Source of the DNA: Zunongwangia endophytica
Lineage (GTDB): Bacteria > Bacteroidota > Bacteroidia > Flavobacteriales > Flavobacteriaceae
Assembly (NCBI RefSeq): GCF_030409505.1
Contig: NZ_JAUFPZ010000002.1
Location: forward strand, 1,557,501 to 1,621,500
Length of the DNA: 64,000 nt
Direction: 5' to 3'
Shown: one piece after another, positions 47,484 to 56,141 of the stretch
Numbering within the stretch: the first letter of the stretch is position 1
Layout: every line of letters starts with the position of its first letter
Made by a program: the position numbers and the translations under genes
The notes under the pieces: generated by a model
Seen by the model: only the letters and a program-made list of their open reading frames with translations
Told to the model about the DNA's origin: nothing
Databases searched by the model: none

Positions 47484-48380
47484 ATGTCTTTAAGACAAAC
47501 TATAAAACGACATTTTAAAATTATTTCGCTGCTTCAAAATAGACCTATGAGTTTTGAAGAATTGCAGAACGAAATTTCTATGGATCCCGATGCATCGGAA
47601 GATAGACTATTGACTTCGCAGAGAACATTCCAAAGAGATATTTTGGAAATCGCTTCTATTCATCAAATCGTGATAACTTCAGATAAAAGCCGAAAAGTCT
47701 ACTATATTGAAGATAACTATGAAGATAGTATTGCACAGCGTTTGCGCGAAAATTATGATATTATAAATGCTATTCGTCTATCCAAAGGAGTAGGTGAAAG
47801 CTTATATTTTGAACAAAGAAAAGCTTTAGGAACACAGCGCATGGCTGATCTTCTCAAAGCTATTCAGGATAAAAAAGAGATTAAATTCGAATATCAGAAA
47901 TTTTGGGATGCTTCATTTAGCAAAAGAATTGTACAACCAATCGCACTTAAAGAAGCAAAAAACAGATGGTATCTTATTGGTCGAGATAAGAAAGATGATA
48001 TTATAAAAAACTTTTCGTTAGATCGTATAAGCTCTTTAAATATTACAGACAAAAGTTTCAAGCATATAGAATATGATTCCCATCTCGCCTTTAAAGATTG
48101 TTTTGGGATTATAAATGGAACCAATGACAAAGTTTCCAAGATTGTTCTAGCTTTTAAGGTAGATCAGGGAAGATATATTAAATCACTTCCTCTTCATCAC
48201 AGCCAGAAACTCATAAGTCAGACTGAAAACGAAATTAGATTCGAATATAAATTGAAACCAACTTTCGATTTTGTTCAAGAGGTCTTATCACACGGTAGTG
48301 ACGTTGAAGTAATCGCCCCCCTAAGTCTTAGAAAAAAAATAGCAGATAAATTGAAAGCTGCTATTGCCAGGTATAAATAG
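47484..48380 (+). CDS. WYL-domain transcriptional regulator, divergent to the paralogue operon
   Basis: A 298-residue protein with an HTH N-terminus (FEELQNEISMDPD, TSQRTFQRDILEIA), a WYL domain about residues 130-195 (KEIKFEYQKFWDASFS, ALKEAKNRWYLIG, NFSLDRISSL) and a WCX C-terminus (LHHSQKLISQTENEIRFEYKL). It lies at the right end of the island, 168 bases from attR, and faces the three paralogues. A rearranged fragment of this gene is at 44020-44192. It probably represses the operon until infection. Confidence 0.88.
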   Translation: MSLRQTIKRHFKIISLLQNRPMSFEELQNEISMDPDASEDRLLTSQRTFQRDILEIASIHQIVITSDKSRKVYYIEDNYEDSIAQRLRENYDIINAIRLSKGVGESLYFEQRKALGTQRMADLLKAIQDKKEIKFEYQKFWDASFSKRIVQPIALKEAKNRWYLIGRDKKDDIIKNFSLDRISSLNITDKSFKHIEYDSHLAFKDCFGIINGTNDKVSKIVLAFKVDQGRYIKSLPLHHSQKLISQTENEIRFEYKLKPTFDFVQEVLSHGSDVEVIAPLSLRKKIADKLKAAIARYK

Positions 48381-49137
48381 AAAATAAAATTGAAGATATA
48401 TACTGAAAATACTAAATCACCTAAGCGAAATTATTGGAGAAATTATCTTTTCCTTTACCAAACTTGCAAAATGCTAATTTCTGTGTTAGTTTCCGTGCCC
48501 AATTGCACCTCATTTTACGGTAAATACCATAAACACTCATAAATAAATTTCTGTATCGGGAAGTAGGTTAACTTGACATTTATATTATAATTGAAAGATA
48601 GAGAAAAGTATTATTATGATCCTTTATGATTCATTCGGATAATTATTTTTATAGTACCTAGAAATCAAGAAAGTTACGAACCTTTCATAAAACAAAATTC
48701 TCAGTATTTCTAGTTGGATTTTTTATTTTGAGACATCTAAAATTCAGTAAAGAATTCCATTTTACAAATGACCGTAATAAGCTTACACTTCATAAAATTT
48801 TAAAGTTCTTCTATTCTATAGGATTTATCAAAACATTCATTAGTTCATAAACCGTTAGTTTATTTACGCTGTATAGTATTTATACATTTCAATATTAAAG
48901 CGGTGGTTGTAGGGGCTTATCACAGAAGAAATGATATACTGAGAAATGCCCAAATGATTTTTCAAAAATCACTTGAGCTCTTTAGATAAATTGAATTAGA
49001 AAGTATTTAAGATTACTTCGTAAGGTTTAATAAATTGATATGAAGTAAATTAAACTTCATTTTATTAAAAAAAATCACTAATTTTTCACTATTAATTCAA
49101 CTCAATTTACTGTTTTAATAAGATATCAATATTTCAA
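48381..49137. other. Intergenic region with the island's right end
   Basis: Holds attR at 48549-48566 and an ATTGCACCTCA (48502-48512) like the repeats beside attL. The remaining 570 bases are AT-rich and I see no gene. Confidence 0.7.
48549..48566 (+). other. attR, right end of genomic island
   Basis: TTCTGTATCGGGAAGTAG has three differences from attL, and in phase it still encodes Phe-Cys-Ile-Gly-Lys-stop. The 14 bases AATTTCTGTATCGG are exact in both copies. No mnmE-like sequence precedes it. Confidence 0.85.
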
Positions 49138-49911
49138 GTGAATTATAGTAGTAAAGGAAAAGAAAGAGGAACTATTGTTTGCATTCACGGAAACTCCTCA
49201 TCAGCTAAAGTGTATGACGATTTATTAGCATCTAAAGACATTTCACAAACTAAAATGGCTATAGACTTATTGGGACACGGAAACAACCAACCCGATAACG
49301 TAGACTTCAATGAATACTCTTTTAGTGCTCAACGACAATTCTTGTTGGAGAATATTAAAGAAATTGACGACGAGATTCTATTAATTGGAAATTCTATGGG
49401 AGGCCATTTAGCTATTGAAATTTCAACTGAAATTCCTCAACTGAAAGGGTTGGTCATTATGGGAACTCCGCCATTAAAAAAAACTGTAAATGTTGAAGAA
49501 GCATTTATACCGGTAGTTGCTTTAAATACCTTTTTAACCGAAAACCCGAATGAAGATGAAATCAGAGAAACGCTTGATAAGGTTATTTTAAATAAGTCAA
49601 AAATAGAATTAGTGACTCATGATTTCAAAAATACAAACCCTCTTGTAAGAAAGGCTATAGCTATAGATTTGATGGAGAATAGGTTATTCAACCAATATTT
49701 AATATTTACAGAACTTAATTTACCTAAATATATAATTAGTGGAGACGCTGATCTTTCAGTAAACAGGGAATATCTAGAAAGAGTCAAAAATGCCTGTAAT
49801 GAATCTTGTAAAATCATTGATATACAAAATTGCGGACATTATCCAAGTCTCGATCAACCTCTTAAATTTATTGATATTATAAAAAAAGTAGCGACGGAAA
49901 TATTTGACTAA
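49138..49911 (+). CDS. Alpha/beta hydrolase
   Basis: A 257-residue serine hydrolase: oxyanion-hole HGNSSS at 17-22, nucleophile S86 in GNSMGGH, acid D near 208 in SGDADLS and H near 237 in CGHYPSLDQP. The start is GTG 49138; no ATG lies upstream in frame. The LuxR-type gene follows after 2 bases, so both are coexpressed. An esterase or lactonase role in signalling is possible but not shown. Confidence 0.8.
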   Translation: MNYSSKGKERGTIVCIHGNSSSAKVYDDLLASKDISQTKMAIDLLGHGNNQPDNVDFNEYSFSAQRQFLLENIKEIDDEILLIGNSMGGHLAIEISTEIPQLKGLVIMGTPPLKKTVNVEEAFIPVVALNTFLTENPNEDEIRETLDKVILNKSKIELVTHDFKNTNPLVRKAIAIDLMENRLFNQYLIFTELNLPKYIISGDADLSVNREYLERVKNACNESCKIIDIQNCGHYPSLDQPLKFIDIIKKVATEIFD

Positions 49912-49913
49912 AA

Positions 49914-50609
49914 ATGAAGTTATTTACTGAAAAAGATATATATAACCAGAATAAGCATTTCTCTTTTAGATTAAGAAATCTCTATCTAAAAAATAAAAAA
50001 GAGTTTTATGCAATTGAAGATTATATGCAAAACCCCATCTATATCAATCATCGAGTAAATCATAACTATTATTTTTTTAGTAAATCGTTCTACAGTAAAG
50101 GAGAAGAAGTCGAAAAATTACGCGAATTAGGTAAACCCTATTTAAAAACCATATCGAACACGAAACTTTTAATCCAATCTGAACATCTTGCTAAACAGTT
50201 TCATTTACAAAATGACTATAATGATGTCTGTACCTATTTACAATCTGTACAACTAAATGGAAAAATGACCTCTTATTTTACGAGTAAAATCTTGATTAAT
50301 GATCAATTAACATTGAATACCTCGCTTTTTCCTACTGACTGCCAAATAATGAATAAAGTTTTTAAAGAGCTCATTCCTTCAGGCGAAGATAACTTAAATA
50401 ATTGGTTGAGGTTTCAGACTTTAACCAAACGAGAAAAAGAAATATTGAAATTAATCGCAAATGATTACTCCACGAAAGCAATCAGTGATTTGTTGTTTCT
50501 TTCTGCACATTCGGTAAAAACCCACAGGCGTAATATTTATAAAAAGCTAGATATTAATAAAACTTCGCAACTGGTTCGCATAGCAATTGCGATGGAACTA
50601 CTTCAATAA
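49914..50609 (+). CDS. LuxR-type HTH protein
   Basis: A 231-residue protein with a C-terminal LuxR/GerE DNA-binding domain (about 167-230: LTKREKEILKLIANDYSTKA, SAHSVKTHRRNIYKKL). The N-terminal 165 residues are not a receiver domain and I do not recognise an autoinducer-binding fold. Coupled to the alpha/beta hydrolase, perhaps sensing that enzyme's substrate or product. Confidence 0.82.
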   Translation: MKLFTEKDIYNQNKHFSFRLRNLYLKNKKEFYAIEDYMQNPIYINHRVNHNYYFFSKSFYSKGEEVEKLRELGKPYLKTISNTKLLIQSEHLAKQFHLQNDYNDVCTYLQSVQLNGKMTSYFTSKILINDQLTLNTSLFPTDCQIMNKVFKELIPSGEDNLNNWLRFQTLTKREKEILKLIANDYSTKAISDLLFLSAHSVKTHRRNIYKKLDINKTSQLVRIAIAMELLQ

Positions 50610-51151
50610 TTCTTTGTTTAGAAGAATTTATAGTAAAATTTAGATAGTGAACGAAATTATTTATACATAACCGACGGTGTTTTTCTAATTACTATAAAAC
50701 ATTCTATTTTTCATTTTTTATCTAAATAAATTTAATTGAATACAACAATCCGTTTTTTTTAGTAACCACCAATCTCTTATTTGAAACTACAATTTGAATA
50801 AAACCTAAAATATTGATTGTTAGATTTATAAAATACCACTTTTGGGGTATTGTGTTCAGCCCATAGTTTTTGTTGCTTTATAATGAAAAAGTTAAAGAAA
50901 TCAAAAAATATTACATGTTTATAAGCGAATCAATTAACTAACTGAAGGGTAAGTGTGTCTTTATTAGTTTTCTTTAAACCTAGAATCTGTAAATATTTTA
51001 GAGTAATTAGAGAGTCAACTAGACTATTAGATAACTCTTAAATACATTGATATCCCGTTATAGTAACAGGGATATCTCGATTTTTTTGATTCATATAAAG
51101 AGTTGTGCTTCATTATAAATCTGAATTGAAAACTGAATAATTTAAATCATT
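50610..51151. other. Intergenic region after LuxR-type gene
   Basis: No gene seen in 542 bases. It contains the hairpin at 51049-51087. A stretch at 50659-50685 (TTTATACATAACCGACGGTG) faintly resembles the right arm of the inverted-repeat element at 54276-54466. Confidence 0.5.
51049..51087 (+). terminator. Hairpin with T-run
   Basis: GATATCCC (51049-51056) pairs with GGGATATC (51069-51076), 12-base loop, followed by TCGATTTTTTT. It is a convincing intrinsic terminator but lies 440 bases after the last gene, so the transcript it ends is unknown; an untranslated RNA is possible. Confidence 0.6.
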
Positions 51152-52294
51152 ATGGCTAACTTAGGAACAAAAAAATTTTACAAATCCTTTAATTCGAAAA
51201 CAGAAGAAAATAACCAAATACTGAAAAATTCTGGTTACGTCAGTATAGTTTTACATTCTGCATTTTATAAATCCAAAGGAAACTTTTGGCAAAAAACCTT
51301 TGGTGGTAGTGACAAGATTGCTTTGACATCCACTATTACCTACCAGAGTAGTGAAAAATCAATTGAAGCTAAATCTATAGTTGATAAAAGAAAGGTTAAA
51401 GCAGATCGTAATCATCCACTAGGACTTACAAGAAATATTGCACTAAAAGTACCTGCCATCGCAGATGGTCTTGAAATGAAGGTTGAAATATCAGCAATTA
51501 AGGGCGATAATTTTGAAAATAGCTTAGACTTGATGAATAGTGAAGAATTTCAAAAACCATTGCAAACAGCATCGTTGCCTGTAGGACAGATTTTAGCGGT
51601 AACTAATGTGATAAAAAAGATTTTCACAGGTGTCAACAATCCATCAATACTAGAAGCGACTTTTGCAGGAATAATTAGTAAAGAAAAAGTAACGGAACCT
51701 GTGACTAAAGAACGTCTTACAGAGGGCTACATTATTATAATTGCTAATAATGATGAAGATGACAATTTTCTAAGTCAAGTAGAGCCTGATAATTTTACTA
51801 TTGAGGGAGATGGATTGAAATATAATGATGCTACAGTGGAGCATACTAATTTGGTTTTTGCAGTAACGTTTGAACAATCTAAAGGTCCAGATCAAGATTC
51901 AGCTTGGTTCAAAAAATATCAAAGAGCTTTAAATAAATTAGATGAGATTGTTTTTGCTGAAAATGAAGCTGAGCAAAAGAAAATTCTCGATGATTCAAGA
52001 AGATTATGGATAGAAGGAAACGCAATACTATTTGAAGATCCTAGCTTCATCGATAAAGAAAAAAACAGCATAAAATTAACTTATTTTAAAAAGATAAATG
52101 AAAGGTACACGGATTTGACGAGTATAAGTGATACTGATTTTATAGTCAACTTTACAAATAATAATTTTGAAGAATTGAAATTATCTGATGACTTTAATTC
52201 ATTTAACGAAAAGAAAATTTTGAATTTAGTAAATAAAGAATCATCCAAATACCTAAAGGAGCTAGGTGATCATAATATGATTTTACCACTATAA
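51152..52294 (+). CDS. Unknown protein, partner of putative cysteine peptidase
   Basis: A 380-residue soluble-looking protein with no signal peptide or membrane segment and no family I recognise. The first 200 residues are beta-rich and contain the stretch ALKVPAIADGLEMKVEISAI, the rest is mixed. A possible acidic cluster NNDEDDNFLSQ is near residue 195. It precedes the putative peptidase by 21 bases; the pair may be an effector with its carrier or substrate. Confidence 0.55.
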   Translation: MANLGTKKFYKSFNSKTEENNQILKNSGYVSIVLHSAFYKSKGNFWQKTFGGSDKIALTSTITYQSSEKSIEAKSIVDKRKVKADRNHPLGLTRNIALKVPAIADGLEMKVEISAIKGDNFENSLDLMNSEEFQKPLQTASLPVGQILAVTNVIKKIFTGVNNPSILEATFAGIISKEKVTEPVTKERLTEGYIIIIANNDEDDNFLSQVEPDNFTIEGDGLKYNDATVEHTNLVFAVTFEQSKGPDQDSAWFKKYQRALNKLDEIVFAENEAEQKKILDDSRRLWIEGNAILFEDPSFIDKEKNSIKLTYFKKINERYTDLTSISDTDFIVNFTNNNFEELKLSDDFNSFNEKKILNLVNKESSKYLKELGDHNMILPL

Positions 52295-52315
52295 AAAAGT
52301 TTTTAATACAAGATT

Positions 52316-53035
52316 ATGCAAAGAATAATAAAAATAATTCAGTCATTAGAATTTGGTAACCCTAACAAAGAGAATTTTACTTTCGAACAAGTAGCTAATG
52401 CTTTTAAACAAAGTAGAGTTAGCCTGCCATTTCCTTACAATTTTGGAGGAGGAGGGAATTGTGCTTCTATAGCGTTAATCAAAGCTTCTATTGGTAGTTT
52501 TGGATTTTCAGGTATCTATAATTCAATTATAATCGACAATCAAAGAAAAAGGTTCTTAATCGACCTTATCGATGATGAAGAAACTACATATAATTTAAGT
52601 TTTGAAAATTATCAATTTGCAAGTCAGAAATCCGCATTTAAACTAAATATAGATAATGAAATATCAAGAGATATATTAGAGTTCTCAAACTTTTGCTACG
52701 CAGTAATGGCGGAAGTAAAAAGAAGGACATTTAGACGTAACAAACGATATAGAAGGGCTGTTCGAGACTTAAATCAAGGAGATTCTACTAAATATATTTA
52801 TGAATTATTAGGTTTAGAGAAAGAAAAAATTCAAGACATATCGATTGAGAATTTAAAGAACTTTGAACATTTAGTTTTGTATAATCCACCACACGCTGTA
52901 TACTCAAATAAAGGTTTATATGATGAGTTTTTTAGTGGACATAATGATATTGAACCTTTGGAAAAACTTAAGGATATTCACGGTAATGGAACTGTCAAAG
53001 ATAACCCTAAAGGAGCTTATATACTTAGACAATAA
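52316..53035 (+). CDS. Putative papain-like cysteine peptidase
   Basis: A 239-residue protein. FPYNFGGGGNCASIALIKA places a cysteine (C49) at the head of a helix, as in papain-fold peptidases, and NPPHAVYSNKG provides a candidate His193. A basic segment (KRRTFRRNKRYRRAVRD, about 135-151) lies between. This assignment rests on the pattern alone; the third catalytic residue is not clear. It forms a pair with the preceding unknown gene and ends just before the first long inverted-repeat element. Confidence 0.45.
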   Translation: MQRIIKIIQSLEFGNPNKENFTFEQVANAFKQSRVSLPFPYNFGGGGNCASIALIKASIGSFGFSGIYNSIIIDNQRKRFLIDLIDDEETTYNLSFENYQFASQKSAFKLNIDNEISRDILEFSNFCYAVMAEVKRRTFRRNKRYRRAVRDLNQGDSTKYIYELLGLEKEKIQDISIENLKNFEHLVLYNPPHAVYSNKGLYDEFFSGHNDIEPLEKLKDIHGNGTVKDNPKGAYILRQ

Positions 53036-53040
53036 CGAAA

Positions 53041-53170
53041 GCACAACATTGTATAAAAATAATAGCGGCTTAGGTTCTAAACTCTAACAAATGTCTTGAA
53101 ACGAAAGTAAGTACTAAACTGAAAAGATAGTACTTAAAATCCGCTACTATTCTTATAATTTACCGTTGCC
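53041..53170. repeat. Long imperfect inverted repeat, element 1
   Basis: Outer arms GCACAACATTGTATAAAAA (from 53041) and its imperfect complement ending at GTTGCC 53170; inner arm AATAATAGCGG (53058-53068) against CCGCTACTATT (53141-53151), 10 of 11 paired; and a central stem AAGTACT (53109-53115)/AGTACTT (53129-53135). It begins 6 bases after a stop codon and ends near the next gene. Its left arm resembles that of the element at 54276. Confidence 0.6.
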
Positions 53171-53243
53171 AGTAATTACAGAAAATCACGTTGAAATAAA
53201 CAATAGGTTAATTATTTTATCTTTAAAAGATCAAACACAAAAA

Positions 53244-54266
53244 ATGAAAGGATTTATCTTTGGCTTTTTTTTTTATTATTTTCGTTATTTATGCTATCTG
53301 AAGTTGGAAGATAATGAATTTAGAATATTTGGCTTTTTTGCCATTGGCGTTATTATTATCATTACTTTTATTAAAAACAATTCTGGAAAAGAAAAATGGG
53401 ACAATTTTATTGAAAAAGTCACTTCAAACCTTGACGAAATTACAAAGAAATTAAGCGAAGGCGAATCCATTGAAGATATTGCTTATAGTCTCAAAGAAAG
53501 AAAAAAAATACCCGAAATTTTGTCAATTAAATTATGTAATAAAGTTGTAGAAAATTACATTGAGGAAAACCTTATTCCTTTAATTGTAGAAGAGGACATG
53601 CAAGAAATATGTGAACGCCTTGGTCTTGTAGAATTATTATCTGCTCCTTTTGTAAACTCTGAAAGAGAAATTATAGAAGAAGTTGAAAATTTAGATGAAA
53701 ACTCAAATGTTTATTATATGTTGCAAGACGTTTATATAACTAAAGAAGGGGATTCTACTAGAAGACGTGGTGGAACCCTAATTATTAAAACTCGATATTT
53801 ATTTTGGTTTCCAGATAATTTATCTTTTCAATACTTTTTAAAAAATAAAAGTTCAAGGAAAATAATAGGTAATCTAGCAGAAAAAATACCTTTTTTGGGC
53901 TTAGGAATTAATGGAATGTTCTTATTAGATTCCTTAAACGACGATTTTTCAGAAAAAAAACTATTTGATAATGAAACTATTAATGAATTAAAAGAAACTG
54001 CCATTAATAATCCTAAATTTATATCAATACCTCTTAAAGAGATAAAATCAATAAAATTTCCATTTAATTGGAGGCAAAGATTAATCAATAAAAGTTTTAC
54101 TATAGAAAATTATAGAGATGAGAAATTCAAATTCGAGTCTTTAGAAAGTGGTCTTGAATTAGTAGATGATATGTTTGAGCAAATAAAAATGGTTGCTTTA
54201 CTTCATAATAAGATATTGATACCTGAAAATCTTGATAATCCGAATAAATGGATTGTTTGGGAATAA
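53244..54266 (+). CDS. Membrane protein with GRAM/PH-like domain, unknown
   Basis: From ATG 53244 a protein of 340 residues; an in-frame TTG at 53166 lies inside the inverted-repeat arm and is unlikely. Two membrane segments at the N-terminus (about 2-16 and 27-44), then a helical region (about 50-170) and a C-terminal part with strands such as GTLIIKTRYLFWFPDN and FISIPLKEIKSIKFPF, reminiscent of GRAM/bacterial PH domains. Function unknown. It is enclosed by two similar inverted-repeat elements, like a single-gene cassette. Confidence 0.55.
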   Translation: MKGFIFGFFFYYFRYLCYLKLEDNEFRIFGFFAIGVIIIITFIKNNSGKEKWDNFIEKVTSNLDEITKKLSEGESIEDIAYSLKERKKIPEILSIKLCNKVVENYIEENLIPLIVEEDMQEICERLGLVELLSAPFVNSEREIIEEVENLDENSNVYYMLQDVYITKEGDSTRRRGGTLIIKTRYLFWFPDNLSFQYFLKNKSSRKIIGNLAEKIPFLGLGINGMFLLDSLNDDFSEKKLFDNETINELKETAINNPKFISIPLKEIKSIKFPFNWRQRLINKSFTIENYRDEKFKFESLESGLELVDDMFEQIKMVALLHNKILIPENLDNPNKWIVWE

Positions 54267-54275
54267 AAAACTACT

Positions 54276-54466
54276 GGCAACAATGTATATAAAAAATAAC
54301 GCGAGCAGTTGCTGACACAAAGGTTTGAGCACTTCTTAGATATCGCCAAATTTTTAAATTTGGTTTATTGAGAAAAAAAGATAATAAGAAAATTTAAAAA
54401 TTCGGCTTGTGCTCAATCCAATAGACAGCGTGAAAATCTGCTCTAATGTCCTTATATACCGACGTT
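54276..54466. repeat. Long imperfect inverted repeat, element 2
   Basis: GGCAACAATGTATATAA (54276-54292) faces TTATATACCGACGTT (54452-54466), and inner GAGCAG (54303-54308) pairs with CTGCTC (54438-54443). The left arm resembles that of element 1 (CAACATTGTATAAAAA). No gene lies in the remaining bases up to 54671. Confidence 0.55.
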
Positions 54467-54671
54467 TATAAATATAAATATCCGATAACGATTATTGATT
54501 TCTCGAGTTTTCAATTAACATTTTGAACAGAAACAGAGTCTGAAACCATTACAAGAAAATTTAGATTTATAAAAAAGAAACAATAGATAGAGACAGGGTT
54601 TTTAAAACTGTAATTTAAAAAAGTACATATAACTCAAGCTTTAGTTATGATGCTTCCATAAGATGCTTAAA

Positions 54672-55634
54672 TCATATTTTCCATCTGGTGTCCCTCCAAA
54701 CTTTTTTCTCTGCTTCAGTAAAAAAAGTCCAAGCCACAATCCGGATAGATTTATTACCGGTTCCCATAGGAATAGTTTTAATTTGATTAACTTCAATTTT
54801 CTTTAAGGATCTATAAATTCCTTTAAGGTTAGCTTGTTTGGAGACAAAGGTGGTAAACCAAAAACAGTTTTTAGAAAACACTTTACTCTCTTTAATCATT
54901 AGATCAATAAACTTATATTCTCCACCGTCATATATAAGTTCATCATTAATCCCTGCAAAATTAAGCGTGGGATTCTTTTCTTTTTTGCCCGATAAATTTC
55001 TTACCTTTCTTCGAGTACCATTTGCGGCATCTTCCGAAGAAGAATGAAACGGAGGATTACATAGCGTAAAATCAATTTTTTCTTCTTTACCGATGATTTC
55101 AGAGAAAATATGCTTCTTATTTCGCTGCCATCTACATTCAATCTTATCTTTAAGCTGGGGATTAGCATTGACAATCTGCTTCGCTGAAGTGATCGATTTA
55201 GGATTAATATCAGATCCTATAAAATTCCACTGATATTCTGTAACACCAATTATCGGGTAAATACAACTGGCTCCTACACCAATATCCAAGCCGGTCATGT
55301 GATCGCCAGAAGGTATCGTGCCAAAATTATTTTCAGCTAATAGATCTGCAATTTGATGGATATAATCTGCTCTACCTGGTATTGGCGGACATAAGTTGTG
55401 ATCAGGAAAGTCCCAGTTTTTAATTCCGTAATAATGATATAGTAAGGCTTTATTAAGCGCTTTTACAGCAACAGGATCTGAAAAATCGACTGAATCATCC
55501 CCATATTTATTAGGTCTTACATAATTCTCTAATTCGGGGCTAGAAGTGACTAATGCAGTTAAATCATATCTTTTTCTGTTTTTATTTCGAGGGTGTAAGC
55601 TTGATTTTTCTTCTTGCTTTTTTGTTGATGACAT
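54672..55634 (-). CDS. rlmF: 23S rRNA (adenine-1618-N6)-methyltransferase
   Basis: A 320-residue RlmF: N-terminal LHPRNKNRKRYDLTAL, SAM-binding GLDIGVGASCIYPI, and the N6-adenine catalytic motif IV NPPF in DFTLCNPPFHSS. It modifies A1618 of 23S rRNA in the assembling large subunit. First clearly chromosomal gene to the right of the accessory stretch. Confidence 0.93.
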   Translation of the reverse strand: MSSTKKQEEKSSLHPRNKNRKRYDLTALVTSSPELENYVRPNKYGDDSVDFSDPVAVKALNKALLYHYYGIKNWDFPDHNLCPPIPGRADYIHQIADLLAENNFGTIPSGDHMTGLDIGVGASCIYPIIGVTEYQWNFIGSDINPKSITSAKQIVNANPQLKDKIECRWQRNKKHIFSEIIGKEEKIDFTLCNPPFHSSSEDAANGTRRKVRNLSGKKEKNPTLNFAGINDELIYDGGEYKFIDLMIKESKVFSKNCFWFTTFVSKQANLKGIYRSLKKIEVNQIKTIPMGTGNKSIRIVAWTFFTEAEKKVWRDTRWKI

Positions 55635-56141
55635 GATTATTTATGCTGTTTAACGAGTTGCATTCAATTCCTATTTCCAACTAACTTTAACTGTTATTCT
55701 CCGATTTAATGCAATTTAACCATTTTTCATTTCTTTTATTATTTCGATTCAATCTCTGACAATCTAAAGCAAGAAAGGGAACATTTTTTTCTCAATCGGT
55801 TATGAAATTAAATAGGCGAATTAGGCAAAGTGAGTTTGTCTATCATTTGGCTGAATAAAGTCTAGAAAATTATCATTGTAAACGGAAAACAACAAACTTA
55901 TGATTAAATTTTATCAAGCGTTAAACCTTTTCTAAACCTCATTCCAGAACCTGATATTCTTTCTATATTAGTTAGGTTAACGGAAGGTGATTTTAGCCAA
56001 AAAAATAAGGCTTTATTTATTCTGCGAAATTTTCAATGAATGCCGAAACTTTTAGAACTTATTCTATCAAATAAAGCCTAAACTTTCGGAACATCACCTC
56101 TTCTGAAAATTACAATAACATTACCAAAAAAATATAAGTTT
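55635..56141. other. Intergenic region with an 11-bp inverted repeat
   Basis: No gene in 507 bases. AGGCTTTATTT (56008-56018) and AAATAAAGCCT (56069-56079) are perfect arms, with GGTGAT (55986-55991) and ATCACC (56093-56098) around them, so the 113 bases can fold into a large stem. It could be a small repeat element or a regulatory leader of the following gene. Confidence 0.5.

Larger units (their letters stand above)
18591..48566. mobile_element. mnmE-integrated genomic island, about 30 kb, with defence cargo
   Basis: The element is bounded by two copies of the mnmE 3' end and carries next to attL a Zn-finger/HTH protein, a tyrosine integrase and a primase/helicase. The flanks are ordinary chromosome on the left (mnmE, dnaN) and accessory then chromosomal genes on the right. 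No relaxase or intact conjugation gene is visible, only a decayed traN-like fragment, so it is likely non-self-mobile now. Cargo includes mcrBC, hsdMSR, several unassigned ATPase/nuclease modules and two WYL regulators. Boundaries rest on the direct repeats; nested insertions inside cannot be excluded. Confidence 0.8.

Noticed and set aside
18591..48566. CRISPR array or Cas genes in the island
   Set aside because: No regular repeat-spacer array and no Cas-like protein is visible.
53041..54466. Canonical integron attC sites
   Set aside because: The GTTRRRY/RYYYAAC core pair cannot be read with confidence, and no integron integrase is in the window; reported only as cassette-like repeats.
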